Shown here: piece by piece, positions 14,353-22,925 of the stretch
Numbering within the stretch: position 1 is the stretch's first letter
Layout of the letters: every line of letters starts with the position of its first letter
Assembly (NCBI GenBank): GCA_947458145.1
Contig: CANGYM010000008.1
Coordinates: forward strand, 1 to 33,055
Source of the DNA: Alphaproteobacteria bacterium
Lineage (GTDB): Bacteria > Pseudomonadota > Alphaproteobacteria > JAJTHO01 > CANGYM01
Length of the DNA: 33,055 bases
Direction of reading: 5' to 3'
Made by a program: the position numbers and the translations under genes
Notes under the pieces: model-generated
What the model saw: only the letters and a program-made list of their open reading frames with translations
Databases searched by the model: none
What the model was told of the DNA's origin: nothing

Positions 14353-15342
14353 TTAGCGGTATTGATCGGGTTGCATCATATAATCTTGGACATACATCCG
14401 CACGCCCTGTTCCAAAGACGTCATGGGGCTTGTATAGCCAAGGGCCCTGAGCGTCGATAAGTCCGCGCAGGTTTCATATTGATAGGCGCCTTGTAACGTC
14501 ACGGGCATGTCGATGTATTCAATGCGGGCCTGTTCATCCATGGCAGCAAAGACAGAGCGGGCCAGATCATTAAAACTGCGAGCGTGACCACTGCCCACGT
14601 TCAGCAGCATACCCGACAAATTGGGATGATCCAGCAACCACAGGATAACATCCACACAATCCTGAACCCAGACAAAATCCCGCAGCTGTCCCCCATGATC
14701 ATAATCAGGGCGATAGGATTTGAACAAACGGGCCGATTCCCCAGAACGAATTTGATGAAACAGATTGTGAACCACGCTGTGCTGGCCGGTTTTGTGATAT
14801 TCGTTGGGGCCGTAGACATTAAAAAATTTCAGCCCAAACCACTGCGGCGGACAGGGGTGAGAGGCTTCGTAGGTTTTCAGGCAAAACTGATCAAAAACAT
14901 GCTTGCTCCAGCCGTAGGGATTTAAGGGGCGATACTGCCGGTTTTCCTGATAATTCAAATTATCCCGAAAACCCAAACCTCCATCGCCGTAGGTCGCCGC
15001 CGAAGAGGCGTAAACAAAAGGCACCAGATGTTTGGTGCACCAATCCCAAAGCAGGCGGGAACAGCGAACGTTTTGGGTGTAGATTTTATCGGCATCCTGC
15101 TCCAGCGTTGAGGAAATGGCCCCCAGATGAATGACCGCGCTGATGCTGTGACGTCCTTTGTCCAAAAAGCTCTCCAGCGCGTCTGGATGCAAAACATCGG
15201 CAAAGCCATGTTTGGCAATGTTGCGATAACGCCCATCATCGCCCAAAACATCCACCAGCAGGACATCATCCCGCCCCTGTGCATTCAGCGTGGCCAAAAC
15301 GTTGGAGGCAATAAATCCCACCCCACCTGTTAACAAAATCAT
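14353..15342 (-). CDS. hldD: ADP-L-glycero-D-manno-heptose 6-epimerase-like enzyme
   Basis: A 329-residue extended SDR epimerase. Compared by eye with E. coli HldD it shares T-G-G-x-G-F-I at the N-terminus, H-L-G-A-x-S-S-T near 72-79, Y-A-S-S-A-A-T-Y-G at 111-119, catalytic Y143-G-W-S-K147, F-F-N-V-Y-G-P-N-E and R-D-F-V. It makes the heptose precursor of the LPS inner core. The Rossmann glycine motif reads G-G-V-G-F-I-A, with Ala at the third glycine, an uncommon change. Its ATG overlaps the stop of the aldehyde dehydrogenase by 4 bases (ATGA), so it is the last gene of a coupled four-gene operon. Confidence 0.9.
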   Translation of the reverse strand: MILLTGGVGFIASNVLATLNAQGRDDVLLVDVLGDDGRYRNIAKHGFADVLHPDALESFLDKGRHSISAVIHLGAISSTLEQDADKIYTQNVRCSRLLWDWCTKHLVPFVYASSAATYGDGGLGFRDNLNYQENRQYRPLNPYGWSKHVFDQFCLKTYEASHPCPPQWFGLKFFNVYGPNEYHKTGQHSVVHNLFHQIRSGESARLFKSYRPDYDHGGQLRDFVWVQDCVDVILWLLDHPNLSGMLLNVGSGHARSFNDLARSVFAAMDEQARIEYIDMPVTLQGAYQYETCADLSTLRALGYTSPMTSLEQGVRMYVQDYMMQPDQYR

Positions 15343-16691
15343 GACAGCCCCCGCAGTGTTTTCATGTTGGTGAACGATCGGATTCCCTCTGGCCCCAATT
15401 CGCGGCCATAGCCTGAGGCCTTCACACCCCCAAAGGGCAACGCGGGATCGGAGCGAACCATGCCATTCATGGTGATACTACCGGCATCCAGCCCATCGGC
15501 AAAAAAGTTTTTTTCTGTTTCATCATGGGTCCATACCGATGCGCCGAGACCATAGGGGGTGCTGTTGGCCAGTGCCAAGGCCTCGTCTTGGGTTGCGATG
15601 CGGTATAAACTTACCACGGGGCCAAACAGCTCTTTGCGGGCGGCCGGCGCATCCATGGGGATCTCGGCCAACACGGTGGGGGCATAAAAAAAGCCTGGGC
15701 CGTCCGTGGGGCCACCGGTTCTCAGGGCCTTGGCCCCCGCCGCCAGCGTGGCCTTGACGTCGTGGGTGAGGCCCGCGCGTATCCCCTGTGTGGCCAAAGG
15801 GCCCAAATTATGGCGGGGATCCAGGGGATCCCCCACACTAAGGGCATCCACGTGGGCCAGAATGCGCTGCACCACCGCATCATAAACATCGCTGTGAATC
15901 ACAAACCGTTTGGCGGCAATGCAGGATTGACCGGTGTTGAGCATACGGGCCTGAACGGCGGCCTCGGCGGCCCGATCCAGATCCGCGCTGGGCATGATGA
16001 TAAAGGGATCACTGCCCCCCAATTCCAAAACGGTGGGTTTCAGGGCAGCACCGGCCAGACTGGCCAAGGACGCCCCCGCGGCTTCGCTGCCCGTTAAGGT
16101 TGCCCCGCGAATGCGATCATCGGCGATGATGGCGGCCACCGCTTCCTTCTCCACCAGCAACGTTTGAAACAGGTTGGGGATAAACCCTGCCGCCGCAAAA
16201 AGGTCCTGAATGGCCAAAGCGCACTGGGGCACGTTCGAGGCATGTTTCAGCAAAAACCCATTGCCCGCCATCAACACAGGGACGGCGCAGCGGATGACCT
16301 GCCAAAACGGGAAATTCCACGGCATCACCCCCAAAATTAACCCCAAGGGATCATACCGGATCAGGGCGTTTTTTTCACGGCGGGGGGCCAGCAGAGATTC
16401 CCCCTCGGCGGCGTAATAGGCGCAGGCAGCGGCGCATTTTTCAACCTCGGCCACCGCCTGCGTCAGGGGCTTTCCCATTTCGCGGGTCATCAAAGCGGCG
16501 TAGTGATTTTTTTCCGCCAGCAACAGGGCGGCCAATTGGGTTACACATGCCCCGCGCTGGGAAAACGATGTGGTTTTGTGGGACCGCTGGGCCATATCGG
16601 CCCTGTCTAAAGCCACAGAGACCTGATGGGGCGTTAAGGAGGTGAAATGGCGTTCAACAACACCCGTGGTGGGATTTTGGGTTTGGATCAT
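15339..16691 (-). CDS. NAD(P)-dependent aldehyde dehydrogenase, succinate-semialdehyde type
   Basis: A 450-residue ALDH. Catalytic residues are in place: N126 in P-W-N-F-P-F-W, E223 in L-E-L-G-G, C257 in N-T-G-Q-S-C-I-A-A-K-R-F. The shorter length and the N-T-G-Q-S-C-I-A-A-K-R signature fit the Sad/YneI and GabD group of succinate-semialdehyde dehydrogenases, though closely related aldehydes are possible substrates. The start at 16691 is one base past the stop of the phosphofructokinase gene; an upstream in-frame start would lie inside that gene. The C-terminus overlaps hldD. What links this enzyme to heptose synthesis and glycolysis is not evident from sequence. Confidence 0.88.
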   Translation of the reverse strand: MIQTQNPTTGVVERHFTSLTPHQVSVALDRADMAQRSHKTTSFSQRGACVTQLAALLLAEKNHYAALMTREMGKPLTQAVAEVEKCAAACAYYAAEGESLLAPRREKNALIRYDPLGLILGVMPWNFPFWQVIRCAVPVLMAGNGFLLKHASNVPQCALAIQDLFAAAGFIPNLFQTLLVEKEAVAAIIADDRIRGATLTGSEAAGASLASLAGAALKPTVLELGGSDPFIIMPSADLDRAAEAAVQARMLNTGQSCIAAKRFVIHSDVYDAVVQRILAHVDALSVGDPLDPRHNLGPLATQGIRAGLTHDVKATLAAGAKALRTGGPTDGPGFFYAPTVLAEIPMDAPAARKELFGPVVSLYRIATQDEALALANSTPYGLGASVWTHDETEKNFFADGLDAGSITMNGMVRSDPALPFGGVKASGYGRELGPEGIRSFTNMKTLRGLS

Positions 16692-16692
16692 G

Positions 16693-17736
16693 TCAACGGG
16701 TCCGCCCCAAGGCAATCCCCATGGCCTGCGCCAGAATCAGATGATCCGGATTCACAGACACGGGGGCGGTGATGATGGTGTTTAGGTTCATGTGGCCCAT
16801 GTTACCATGTTGATCGACGGTGACAACCGCTTGTTTTGCGCCGGCCTTGGCCAGCGACAGGGCAGCGTGGGCCATTTGGATGGCCCTTTGACGTTCAAAG
16901 GCCGTGGGCGGGGCCCCGCGCTGCAAATACCCCATGACCATGGTTCGGGCGGGGCGATTCAGGCGGGTTTGCAAATGATCTGCCAAAGTTTCCATCAAAC
17001 GCCCACCAGGCAAACCAGGGAGGGATTGCAACCCCTCGGCCACCACAACAATCAGGCTTTTTTGGTGTTGTTTTGTGTCCAGCTGGGCACAAAACATATC
17101 CATATCCGGATGACATTCGGGAATCAGAATCCCATCCACCATAGCGGCCAATCCGCTGGAAAGGGCCAAGTGACCGTGGGCGCGTCCCATGACCTCAACC
17201 AACATGATCCGGTGGTGGCTGTCGGCGGTGGCCCGCAGCAGGGATAGTCCCCGCACATTTTCTGCGGTGGCGCTGTCAAAGCCCAAGGTGTAATGGGTGC
17301 CCCCCACGTCCCCATCAATGGTTTTGGGAATGCCGATGATGGGAATGCCGCTGTGTTGGTGCCACGCGTGGGCGATACGAAAACTGCCATCCCCCCCAAT
17401 CACAATGACCCCTGCCAGCCCCAACTGGTGAACGGCCCGATTCATGGCATCCTGCAGGGCAAGGGCGGCCTCCTCCGTTTCGGGTTTGGGGGTGTCGGCG
17501 TTGATGCTGCCCAATATGCTGCCGCCTTGGCCAATCACAGTGTCTGGCAGGGTATCGGGCATCAGGGGAAACACATCGGGGGGCACCGCCAAAAGTCCCG
17601 CCGCTCCCCCGCGAATGGCCAGAATCTCATAACCAAAGGATGGGGCCATTTTCCCCAACGCGGCCAAGGCCGCATTCAGGCCCGGACAATCCCCGCCTGT
17701 GGTCATCACCCCAAGAATGGGCAACCGTTTTGTCAT
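16693..17736 (-). CDS. 6-phosphofructokinase (G104/K124 type)
   Basis: A 347-residue phosphofructokinase: T-G-G-D-C-P-G-L-N-A at 13-22, G-G-D-G-S at 114-118, P-K-T-I-D-G-D at 137-143 with D141 the expected catalytic base, G-F-D-S-A, V-E-V-M-G-R-A-H-G-H and L-Q-R-G-A-P-P-T near the C-terminus. The Gly in GGDG (E. coli position 104) favours ATP; the Lys in PKTID (position 124) is shared with pyrophosphate-using enzymes. This mix fits the phosphofructokinase III group, so phosphoryl donor needs testing. The ATG at 17736 overlaps the chemoreceptor stop by one base (TGATG); a TTG just upstream is less likely. Confidence 0.9.
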   Translation of the reverse strand: MTKRLPILGVMTTGGDCPGLNAALAALGKMAPSFGYEILAIRGGAAGLLAVPPDVFPLMPDTLPDTVIGQGGSILGSINADTPKPETEEAALALQDAMNRAVHQLGLAGVIVIGGDGSFRIAHAWHQHSGIPIIGIPKTIDGDVGGTHYTLGFDSATAENVRGLSLLRATADSHHRIMLVEVMGRAHGHLALSSGLAAMVDGILIPECHPDMDMFCAQLDTKQHQKSLIVVVAEGLQSLPGLPGGRLMETLADHLQTRLNRPARTMVMGYLQRGAPPTAFERQRAIQMAHAALSLAKAGAKQAVVTVDQHGNMGHMNLNTIITAPVSVNPDHLILAQAMGIALGRTR

Positions 17737-19214
17737 CAAGCCGCACTTTGGGACAATTGCCGCGTGCGATCCGCCAGAGAGATTAAGGTATCCACAGCAG
17801 CCCCCGCATAATTTTCAGCCGTTTGGCTTTCTTTTTCCAGGGTTTTCATGGTCCTGTCAATCTCGTGAATGTGTTTGACGATGGATTTTGCGGATTCATT
17901 TTGCTGGTCCAGCGTGCTGGCAATGGCGTTGCTGGATCCGATGATGGTTTGCATGCTGCGGCTGATGGCCCCGATGGCCCCCACGACGGTTTGGGTGACG
18001 GCCTGAATGTCGCGAATTTTGGTGGCGATGGCGTCGGTGGCTTTGGCGGTTTCGTTGGCCAGATTTTTCACCTCGTGCGCCACCACGGCAAAGCCGCGAC
18101 CGGCTTCACCGGCTGAGGCGGCCTCGATGGAGGCGTTTAAGGCCAACAGACTGGTTTGCTCAGCAATGTCGTTAATCAGGTTCACAACATCGCCCACCTC
18201 TTTGGCGGCAAAGGCCAGACGTTCGATGGTTTGCATGGCATCCTTGGTCAGCATGTTGGCCCCCTGAATGGATAGCTGAGAGGCATCAATGTGCTGGGCA
18301 ATATGGCGGGCGGTGTCGCTCATCCGCTGGGCCATCAGAGAGACAGCGGAAACCGTCATCAAGGAATTCTGGGATGTTCTGTGAATCAGGGTGGTCTGAT
18401 CGTAGACCGATTGGGCCTCTTGCCGTTGGCCCAAATGGGCGGAAAGGTCCATCAGTTCGCGGCGCAAGCGATCGGCAACAAAGCCATAATCTTGGGGGAC
18501 AGCCGGCAAAGGCGCGGCGGATACTTCAGGCTGGGCACAGGGCACCCACAACGCCACCGTTTGGGGCCCCGATGTTGCCATGTGAAGGGTATACCATGCC
18601 TCACCCACAGAAAACATGGCCGACGGGTCGGGTTTTTCCTGATCTGGCAAAAGGGTGTTAAGAAATTCTGAAACACTCAGACCATCCCCCGAAAGGTCCA
18701 TGACTGATAATCCCTGTTGCGCCGCATGGTTGGCATACACCATGCCCCCTGTTTGGGCATCAAACAGGATGCACGCCGCCGGCCAATCGCGAAGCACGTC
18801 AAAGGACGAGGATGATTTTGAGGGCTGGGTGTCTTTTTGAAAATAGGCCTTTAAAATCTCAGCAACAGCCCGATTTTGGGGGGTATGGGGACGGTGATAC
18901 ACAAAGGAATCGCAAATATTGGAAATATCTTTCACCAAATCCCGCTGGCGTTGCCACACGACCCATGATCCCGCCGCGCATAACGCCATGGCCACGATGG
19001 AAAGGTTGACCATCATCCATGACCATGAAGACAGGGATTCAAACACACTCTGCAACGACGCATAATCGGCGCGGGCCTGTTGTTTTTGCAGCTCCACCCA
19101 CAGCGTGCTGTCCAGGGAAAACACCATGACGAGCAAACTGCCCACCAGCAAAACCGCAGCCCCCCACAGAATAACGGGCAGGTATTGTTTCACGAAAGTC
19201 CATTCTTTGCGCAT
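17736..19214 (-). CDS. Methyl-accepting chemotaxis protein with a PAS-like region
   Basis: A 492-residue receptor. Two spans (about 11-33 and 66-86) enclose a short periplasmic loop of some 30 residues, too small for a classical ligand domain. A PAS-like segment follows (about 135-230, [20 protein letters not shown]), then the signalling coiled coil with the hairpin tip [20 protein letters not shown] and [15 protein letters not shown]. It would signal to CheA/CheW, none of which are in the window. Sensing is probably cytoplasmic. AGGAG precedes the ATG. First gene of an overlapping operon with glycolytic and LPS genes, an unusual setting. Confidence 0.92.
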   Translation of the reverse strand: MRKEWTFVKQYLPVILWGAAVLLVGSLLVMVFSLDSTLWVELQKQQARADYASLQSVFESLSSWSWMMVNLSIVAMALCAAGSWVVWQRQRDLVKDISNICDSFVYHRPHTPQNRAVAEILKAYFQKDTQPSKSSSSFDVLRDWPAACILFDAQTGGMVYANHAAQQGLSVMDLSGDGLSVSEFLNTLLPDQEKPDPSAMFSVGEAWYTLHMATSGPQTVALWVPCAQPEVSAAPLPAVPQDYGFVADRLRRELMDLSAHLGQRQEAQSVYDQTTLIHRTSQNSLMTVSAVSLMAQRMSDTARHIAQHIDASQLSIQGANMLTKDAMQTIERLAFAAKEVGDVVNLINDIAEQTSLLALNASIEAASAGEAGRGFAVVAHEVKNLANETAKATDAIATKIRDIQAVTQTVVGAIGAISRSMQTIIGSSNAIASTLDQQNESAKSIVKHIHEIDRTMKTLEKESQTAENYAGAAVDTLISLADRTRQLSQSAA

Positions 19215-19362
19215 GGGAAGGAAGCTCCTAACCTTATTCTTTTTTAAAGTACCACCATAGCGTGTTTTTTCCTTTGTATCAGGACAGGGTTAAGGGAAGG
19301 TAAAGGGGGGGGGAACGGACCCTAATGATCCTCTCTTTTTTCGTGCCGTTTCATAACCCAGA

Positions 19363-19489
19363 ACTTACGCAGAACCTTTGTCATTGCGACTGCGAGGAAC
19401 GAAGCAGGAAGCAATCCAGAAATGTCCCCAGCGGAAAGACTGGATTGCCACGCCTCCTGCGGAGGCTCGCAACGACGATGGGCGTAAGT
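19363..19489. repeat. MITE-like palindromic element
   Basis: A 127-base imperfect palindrome with perfect 8-bp ends, ACTTACGC (19363-19370) and GCGTAAGT (19482-19489). Inside, GTCATTGCGA and GAAGCAATCCAG on the left mirror CTGGATTGC and GCTCGCAACGAC on the right. The TCATTGCGAGGA.CGAAGCA..GCAATCCAG string is a motif seen in dispersed palindromes of many bacteria. No obvious target duplication. It occupies the centre of the 379-base gap 19215-19593; the rest shows no gene. Confidence 0.7.
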
Positions 19490-19593
19490 CCTAAAAAAAC
19501 AAACATGTGATTTTTGTTACAGACCACCCCGCGCGTTTGGGGGATGATGGGGGCATGAGTTTAATGTTTTAAGGATTGAAAGGGAGGTTGGGG

Positions 19594-20280
19594 ATGGGAA
19601 ACAGAAGTCCAGAGGATAGACAGAAACGATTCAAATCTCACGGCTTATTCGCAAAAGAAATAAGTGCCCCCCAAAGAACTTTAATCCCATACGCTTGGAT
19701 TAGAAAACTTTCTGAAATTTTAAACCCATTTGCTGAATTGCAAAGGCTAAGCAGCCATCTCAAAACTGAGGTTGCAGGCCGAAATTTTTTGGATGATCTG
19801 GAAAATATATTAAATCACAACAGTGACTATCAAAAGTTTTCCCCTCAAGCTATGACCATATTAAGGGATGGTATAAACACTTTACTTCAGACGGATGAAA
19901 ATACTGATCTAAACCATCTGAAACAAAAAATTGCAGAACGCTATGGATCTGAATCTGATCCTGCAAAAGCCTTTCAGAAGGATCTCATTCAACACATAGA
20001 CGATCTTCACACATATCTTCTAACCTTTAAAAATTCAGACGAACAGATAGCAGAATGGAAAAATGCTGTACGGAATGTTCTTGGGATTCTAGAAGATGAA
20101 GAATTTTCATTTTCTGCAAGTTCCCTATTGGAAAAAATTCGATCTAACCATATTACCACAATGCAATTTAAGCAAAGCGTGACTAGACAATTAGGTAGCG
20201 ACCCTGTGACAGACCAACAAGAAAATCTTTTAATGCAGCCAATCTGGACATCTTGCCTCCTTAGCCAAGGTCGCCAATAA
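19594..20280 (+). CDS. Hypothetical AT-rich helical protein
   Basis: Not recognised. A 228-residue, mostly helical and charged protein with no signal peptide or membrane span. Features: a basic start with R-S-P-E-D-R-Q-K-R-F-K, leucine-spaced helices (L-S-E-I-L-N-P-F-A-E-L-Q-R-L), and several D-L-x-x-L-L-x-T-like segments in the middle. Base composition is far more AT-rich than the neighbours until about 20240, where it becomes GC-rich. The last 15 residues (after L-L-M-Q-P) lie in that GC-rich stretch and may not be native: the +1 frame there stays open into the spacer. The ATG at 19594 has GGGAGG about 6 bases upstream. Possibly acquired; an effector or phage origin is only a guess. Confidence 0.6.
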   Translation: MGNRSPEDRQKRFKSHGLFAKEISAPQRTLIPYAWIRKLSEILNPFAELQRLSSHLKTEVAGRNFLDDLENILNHNSDYQKFSPQAMTILRDGINTLLQTDENTDLNHLKQKIAERYGSESDPAKAFQKDLIQHIDDLHTYLLTFKNSDEQIAEWKNAVRNVLGILEDEEFSFSASSLLEKIRSNHITTMQFKQSVTRQLGSDPVTDQQENLLMQPIWTSCLLSQGRQ

Positions 20281-20290
20281 CCCCCCCAAA

Positions 20291-20368
20291 GCCCCCCACC
20301 ACGGGGGGCCCTCTGGTGCGGATCAGGTGGATTTCGTCGCACCCCCTCGGGGTCCTTTAAACTTTTTT
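20291..20368 (+). terminator. Cluster of hairpins with a T-run before acs
   Basis: Three successive hairpins follow the stop at 20280: GCCCCCC/GGGGGGC (20291-20297, 20303-20309), GGTGCG/CGCACC (20315-20320, 20338-20343) and ACCCC/GGGGT (20341-20345, 20349-20353), the last followed by a run of six T at 20363-20368. This should end transcripts of the upstream gene before the acs promoter. Confidence 0.55.
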
Positions 20369-20387
20369 GTCCTTTTAAACTTTTTTT
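20352..20387 (+). repeat. Two direct copies of a 17-19 base T-rich motif
   Basis: GTCCTTTAAAC plus six T (20352-20368) is directly followed by GTCCTTTTAAAC plus seven T (20369-20387). The second copy runs into the acs -35 box, so the pair may be an activator or UP-element-like site, or simply a duplicated terminator tail. Confidence 0.55.
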
Positions 20388-20414
20388 GACAGCACCCCCG
20401 CCCCTTTCTACAAT
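20386..20414 (+). promoter_or_regulatory. Near-consensus sigma-70 promoter of acs
   Basis: TTGACA (20386-20391), a 17-base spacer, TACAAT (20409-20414). This is the best promoter match in the window. Transcription would start near 20421, giving a leader of about 24 bases with AGAGGA before the ATG. Confidence 0.8.
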
Positions 20415-20444
20415 GGAGGTCAGAATCAAGATTAAGAGGACCCC

Positions 20445-22286
20445 ATGATGCCAGCCCCCTCCCCCGTTGATGCCTATTGGTTGGACCGTGCCACAGCGTT
20501 GGTGGATTGGATCAAGGTTCCGACGCAAGGGGGCGCGTTTTCGTTTCATACCCCCGTGTCCATTCGCTGGTTTCAGGACGGGATTTTAAATGTCACCACC
20601 ACCTGTGTGGACCGTCACGCCGCCGCCACGCCGGATCGGGTGGCCTTTTTTTATGAGGGGGAGGATGAAACCCAGCGCCAAACCATCACCTATGGCCAGT
20701 TACAGGACCATGTTTGTCGTTTTGCCAACAGTTTAAAAGCCCTCGGCGTGGCCAAAGGGGATCGCGTTGTCATTTATATGCCCATGATCCCGCAGGCGGT
20801 GTATGCCATGTTGGCCTGCGCCCGCATCGGGGCGGTGCATTCGGTGGTGTTTGGGGGGTTTTCCGCCCACGCGCTGCACACGCGCATTATGGACTGCGGC
20901 GCCAAGGTGGTCATCACCGCCGACGGCGGGACGCGGGGGGGAAAGGTCATTGCGCTAAAATCTGCGGTGGATGAAGCCATCCCCGAAACCCCTGTGCAAC
21001 ACGTGGTTGTGGTGCGGCATTTGGGGCAGGATATCCCGTGGACGGCGGGGCGGGATCACGATTATGGGGATTTGCAAAAGGCGGCCGCCCCCATCTGTGA
21101 CCCTGAGCCTATGCAGGCGGAGGATCCCCTGTTTATCCTCTACACCTCTGGCTCCACCGGCACGCCCAAGGGGGTTGTGCACACCTGCGGCGGGTATCTG
21201 GTGTATGCGGCCCATACGATGCAAACGGTCTTTGATCCCAAAGCCTCTGACGTGTTCTGGTGCACCGCCGATGTGGGGTGGATTACGGGGCACAGCTATA
21301 TCGTTTACGGCCCCCTGTCCATGGGAACAACGCAGGTTTTGTTTGAGGGGGTGCCCACGTGGCCCGACGCGTCCCGCTGGTGGCAGATGGTGGATCGTTA
21401 CGGCGTGACGATATTTTACACCGCCCCCACGGCCATTCGCACCCTGATGCGGCTGGGGCTGGATCCCTTAAACACAACCCACCGAAGCACCCTGCGCTTG
21501 CTGGGATCGGTGGGGGAGCCCATTGATCCCGAAGCGTGGCACTGGTACCACACCCACATCGGCGGCGGCCGCTGCCCCATTATGGATACATGGTGGCAGA
21601 CGGAAACGGGGGGCATTCTGATGGCGCCCCTTGATCACACCCATCAAAAACCGGGGTTTGCCGCCAAGGCTTTGCCCCATATTCAGCCTGTATTGCTGGA
21701 TACCCACGGTCAACCCACGGCGGACGAGGGAAATTTGTGCTTTGCCACATCGTGGCCCGGCCAAGCCCGCACCCTGCACGGGGATCACGCCCGTTTTGAA
21801 AAAACCTATTTTGGGGATTTCCCTGGGTTTTATGTCAGCGGCGATGGGGCGAAGCGTGATGAATCCGGTGATTATCGCATCACGGGCCGCGTGGATGATG
21901 TCATTAACGTCTCAGGCCACCGCCTGAGCACCGCCGAAATCGAGGCCGCGCTGGACGATGCCCACGGCGTCATCGAATCCGCCGTGGTGGGGGTTCCCGA
22001 TCCCCTGAAGGGTCAGGGGATTTATGCCTTTGTGGTGCTGGCATCGGACGTGATGGCCTCAGATGCCCTAACAAAAGATCTGATGGACCATGTGCGCACC
22101 TATATCAGTGCCATTGCCAAGCCCGATCATATCCAGTTTTGTGATGGCCTGCCCAAAACCCGATCGGGCAAAATCATGCGCCGCATTCTGCGCAAAATCG
22201 CCGCAGGGGAATCCGATTTTGGGGACATTTCCACACTGGCCAACCCAGAGGTGGTGGCGGTGCTGCGCCGCACGACAGGGGTGTGA
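20445..22286 (+). CDS. acs: Acetyl-CoA synthetase (AMP-forming)
   Basis: A 613-residue adenylate-forming enzyme making acetyl-CoA from acetate, ATP and CoA. Motifs: N-terminal W-F-x-D-G-x-L-N-V, [22 protein letters not shown] (P-loop-like), [19 protein letters not shown] (the Trp limits the acyl pocket to short chains), [17 protein letters not shown] and C-terminal [11 protein letters not shown] with the Lys that is acetylated in regulated Acs proteins. It is about 40 residues shorter than E. coli Acs, mainly at the N-terminus. Propionate is a possible alternative substrate. It has its own strong promoter and stands alone. Confidence 0.95.
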   Translation: MMPAPSPVDAYWLDRATALVDWIKVPTQGGAFSFHTPVSIRWFQDGILNVTTTCVDRHAAATPDRVAFFYEGEDETQRQTITYGQLQDHVCRFANSLKALGVAKGDRVVIYMPMIPQAVYAMLACARIGAVHSVVFGGFSAHALHTRIMDCGAKVVITADGGTRGGKVIALKSAVDEAIPETPVQHVVVVRHLGQDIPWTAGRDHDYGDLQKAAAPICDPEPMQAEDPLFILYTSGSTGTPKGVVHTCGGYLVYAAHTMQTVFDPKASDVFWCTADVGWITGHSYIVYGPLSMGTTQVLFEGVPTWPDASRWWQMVDRYGVTIFYTAPTAIRTLMRLGLDPLNTTHRSTLRLLGSVGEPIDPEAWHWYHTHIGGGRCPIMDTWWQTETGGILMAPLDHTHQKPGFAAKALPHIQPVLLDTHGQPTADEGNLCFATSWPGQARTLHGDHARFEKTYFGDFPGFYVSGDGAKRDESGDYRITGRVDDVINVSGHRLSTAEIEAALDDAHGVIESAVVGVPDPLKGQGIYAFVVLASDVMASDALTKDLMDHVRTYISAIAKPDHIQFCDGLPKTRSGKIMRRILRKIAAGESDFGDISTLANPEVVAVLRRTTGV

Positions 22287-22305
22287 CAGGCTTTTGGGAA
22301 CAGCC

Positions 22306-22333
22306 TTGACATTTATACTGTATATAGTATCAT
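22306..22333 (+). promoter_or_regulatory. hicAB promoter with overlapping palindromic operator
   Basis: TTGACA (22306-22311), 16 bases, TATCAT (22328-22333). The spacer and -10 are covered by the near-palindrome ATACTGTATATAGTAT (22315-22330), the natural site for HicB autorepression. The toxin ATG follows the -10 by 7 bases with no ribosome-binding site, so the transcript is predicted to be leaderless or nearly so. Confidence 0.65.
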
Positions 22334-22340
22334 ACAATAT

Positions 22341-22589
22341 ATGACCCAACGTGAAAAGTTGATCCGGCAAATTCTCAGCAATCCCCAAAATGTCCGTTTT
22401 GTGGATGCGTGCAAAGTGGCAGAGGCCCTTGGTTTTGTTCACAAAGGCGGCAGGGGGTCTCATACCGCTTTTGCCAAAACGGGTGAGCCCATGGGGTTGA
22501 ATTTTCAAAACCGTAACGGGCTTATTCCGCCCTATCAGGCACGTCAGTTGATTGTCATGATCGAAAAATATGGAGACGATTGTTTATGA
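22341..22589 (+). CDS. hicA: HicA-type mRNA interferase toxin
   Basis: An 82-residue HicA with the double-stranded RNA-binding fold. The active-site segment reads K-G-G-R-G-S-H41-T-A-F, with the conserved His; V-A-E-A-L-G-F and P-Y-Q-A-R-Q-L-I complete the pattern. HicA cleaves mRNA and is neutralised by HicB. Its stop overlaps the hicB start (ATGA), the usual toxin-first order. The ATG lies 7 bases from the predicted -10 box and lacks a ribosome-binding site. The length is at the normal family size and all key residues look intact. Confidence 0.9.
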   Translation: MTQREKLIRQILSNPQNVRFVDACKVAEALGFVHKGGRGSHTAFAKTGEPMGLNFQNRNGLIPPYQARQLIVMIEKYGDDCL

Positions 22590-22906
22590 CCCAAACCTAT
22601 CCCATAGAAATTTTTTACAGCGAAGAGGATGCGGGGTACATCGCAACATTCCCTGATTTGCCAGGGTGTTCCGCCTTTGGAGAGACAGAAAACGACGCCC
22701 TCTCCGCCGCCCAAAAGGCGAAAGAGGCATGGATCGCCGCCCAAAACGCTGCCGGCAACCCCATACCTTTGCCGGCGGAAACCCATAAATTCAGCGGAAA
22801 ATTTTTGGTGCGGGTCCCAAAGGATCTCCACGCCCACCTATCCCACGCCGCCCAGCGTCAGGGCGTCAGTCTGAATCAATACGTTTTGTATCGCTTGGCG
22901 CAGTAG
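22586..22906 (+). CDS. hicB: HicB-type antitoxin
   Basis: A 106-residue HicB. The N-terminal partial RNase-H-like domain shows E-D-A-G-Y-I-A-T-F-P-D-L-P-G-C and G-E-T-E-N-D-A-L; the C-terminal ribbon-helix-helix domain shows G-K-F-L-V-R-V-P-K-D-L-H-A-H-L and Q-G-V-S-L-N-Q-Y-V. It should bind HicA through the first domain and the operator at 22315-22330 through the second. ATG at 22586 overlaps hicA by 4 bases, with GGAG about 10 bases upstream inside hicA, so the antitoxin has a ribosome-binding site while the toxin does not. An in-frame TTG at 22580 is less likely. Confidence 0.92.
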   Translation: MTQTYPIEIFYSEEDAGYIATFPDLPGCSAFGETENDALSAAQKAKEAWIAAQNAAGNPIPLPAETHKFSGKFLVRVPKDLHAHLSHAAQRQGVSLNQYVLYRLAQ

Positions 22907-22925
22907 GGGAAGGGGTTAGCGTGGT

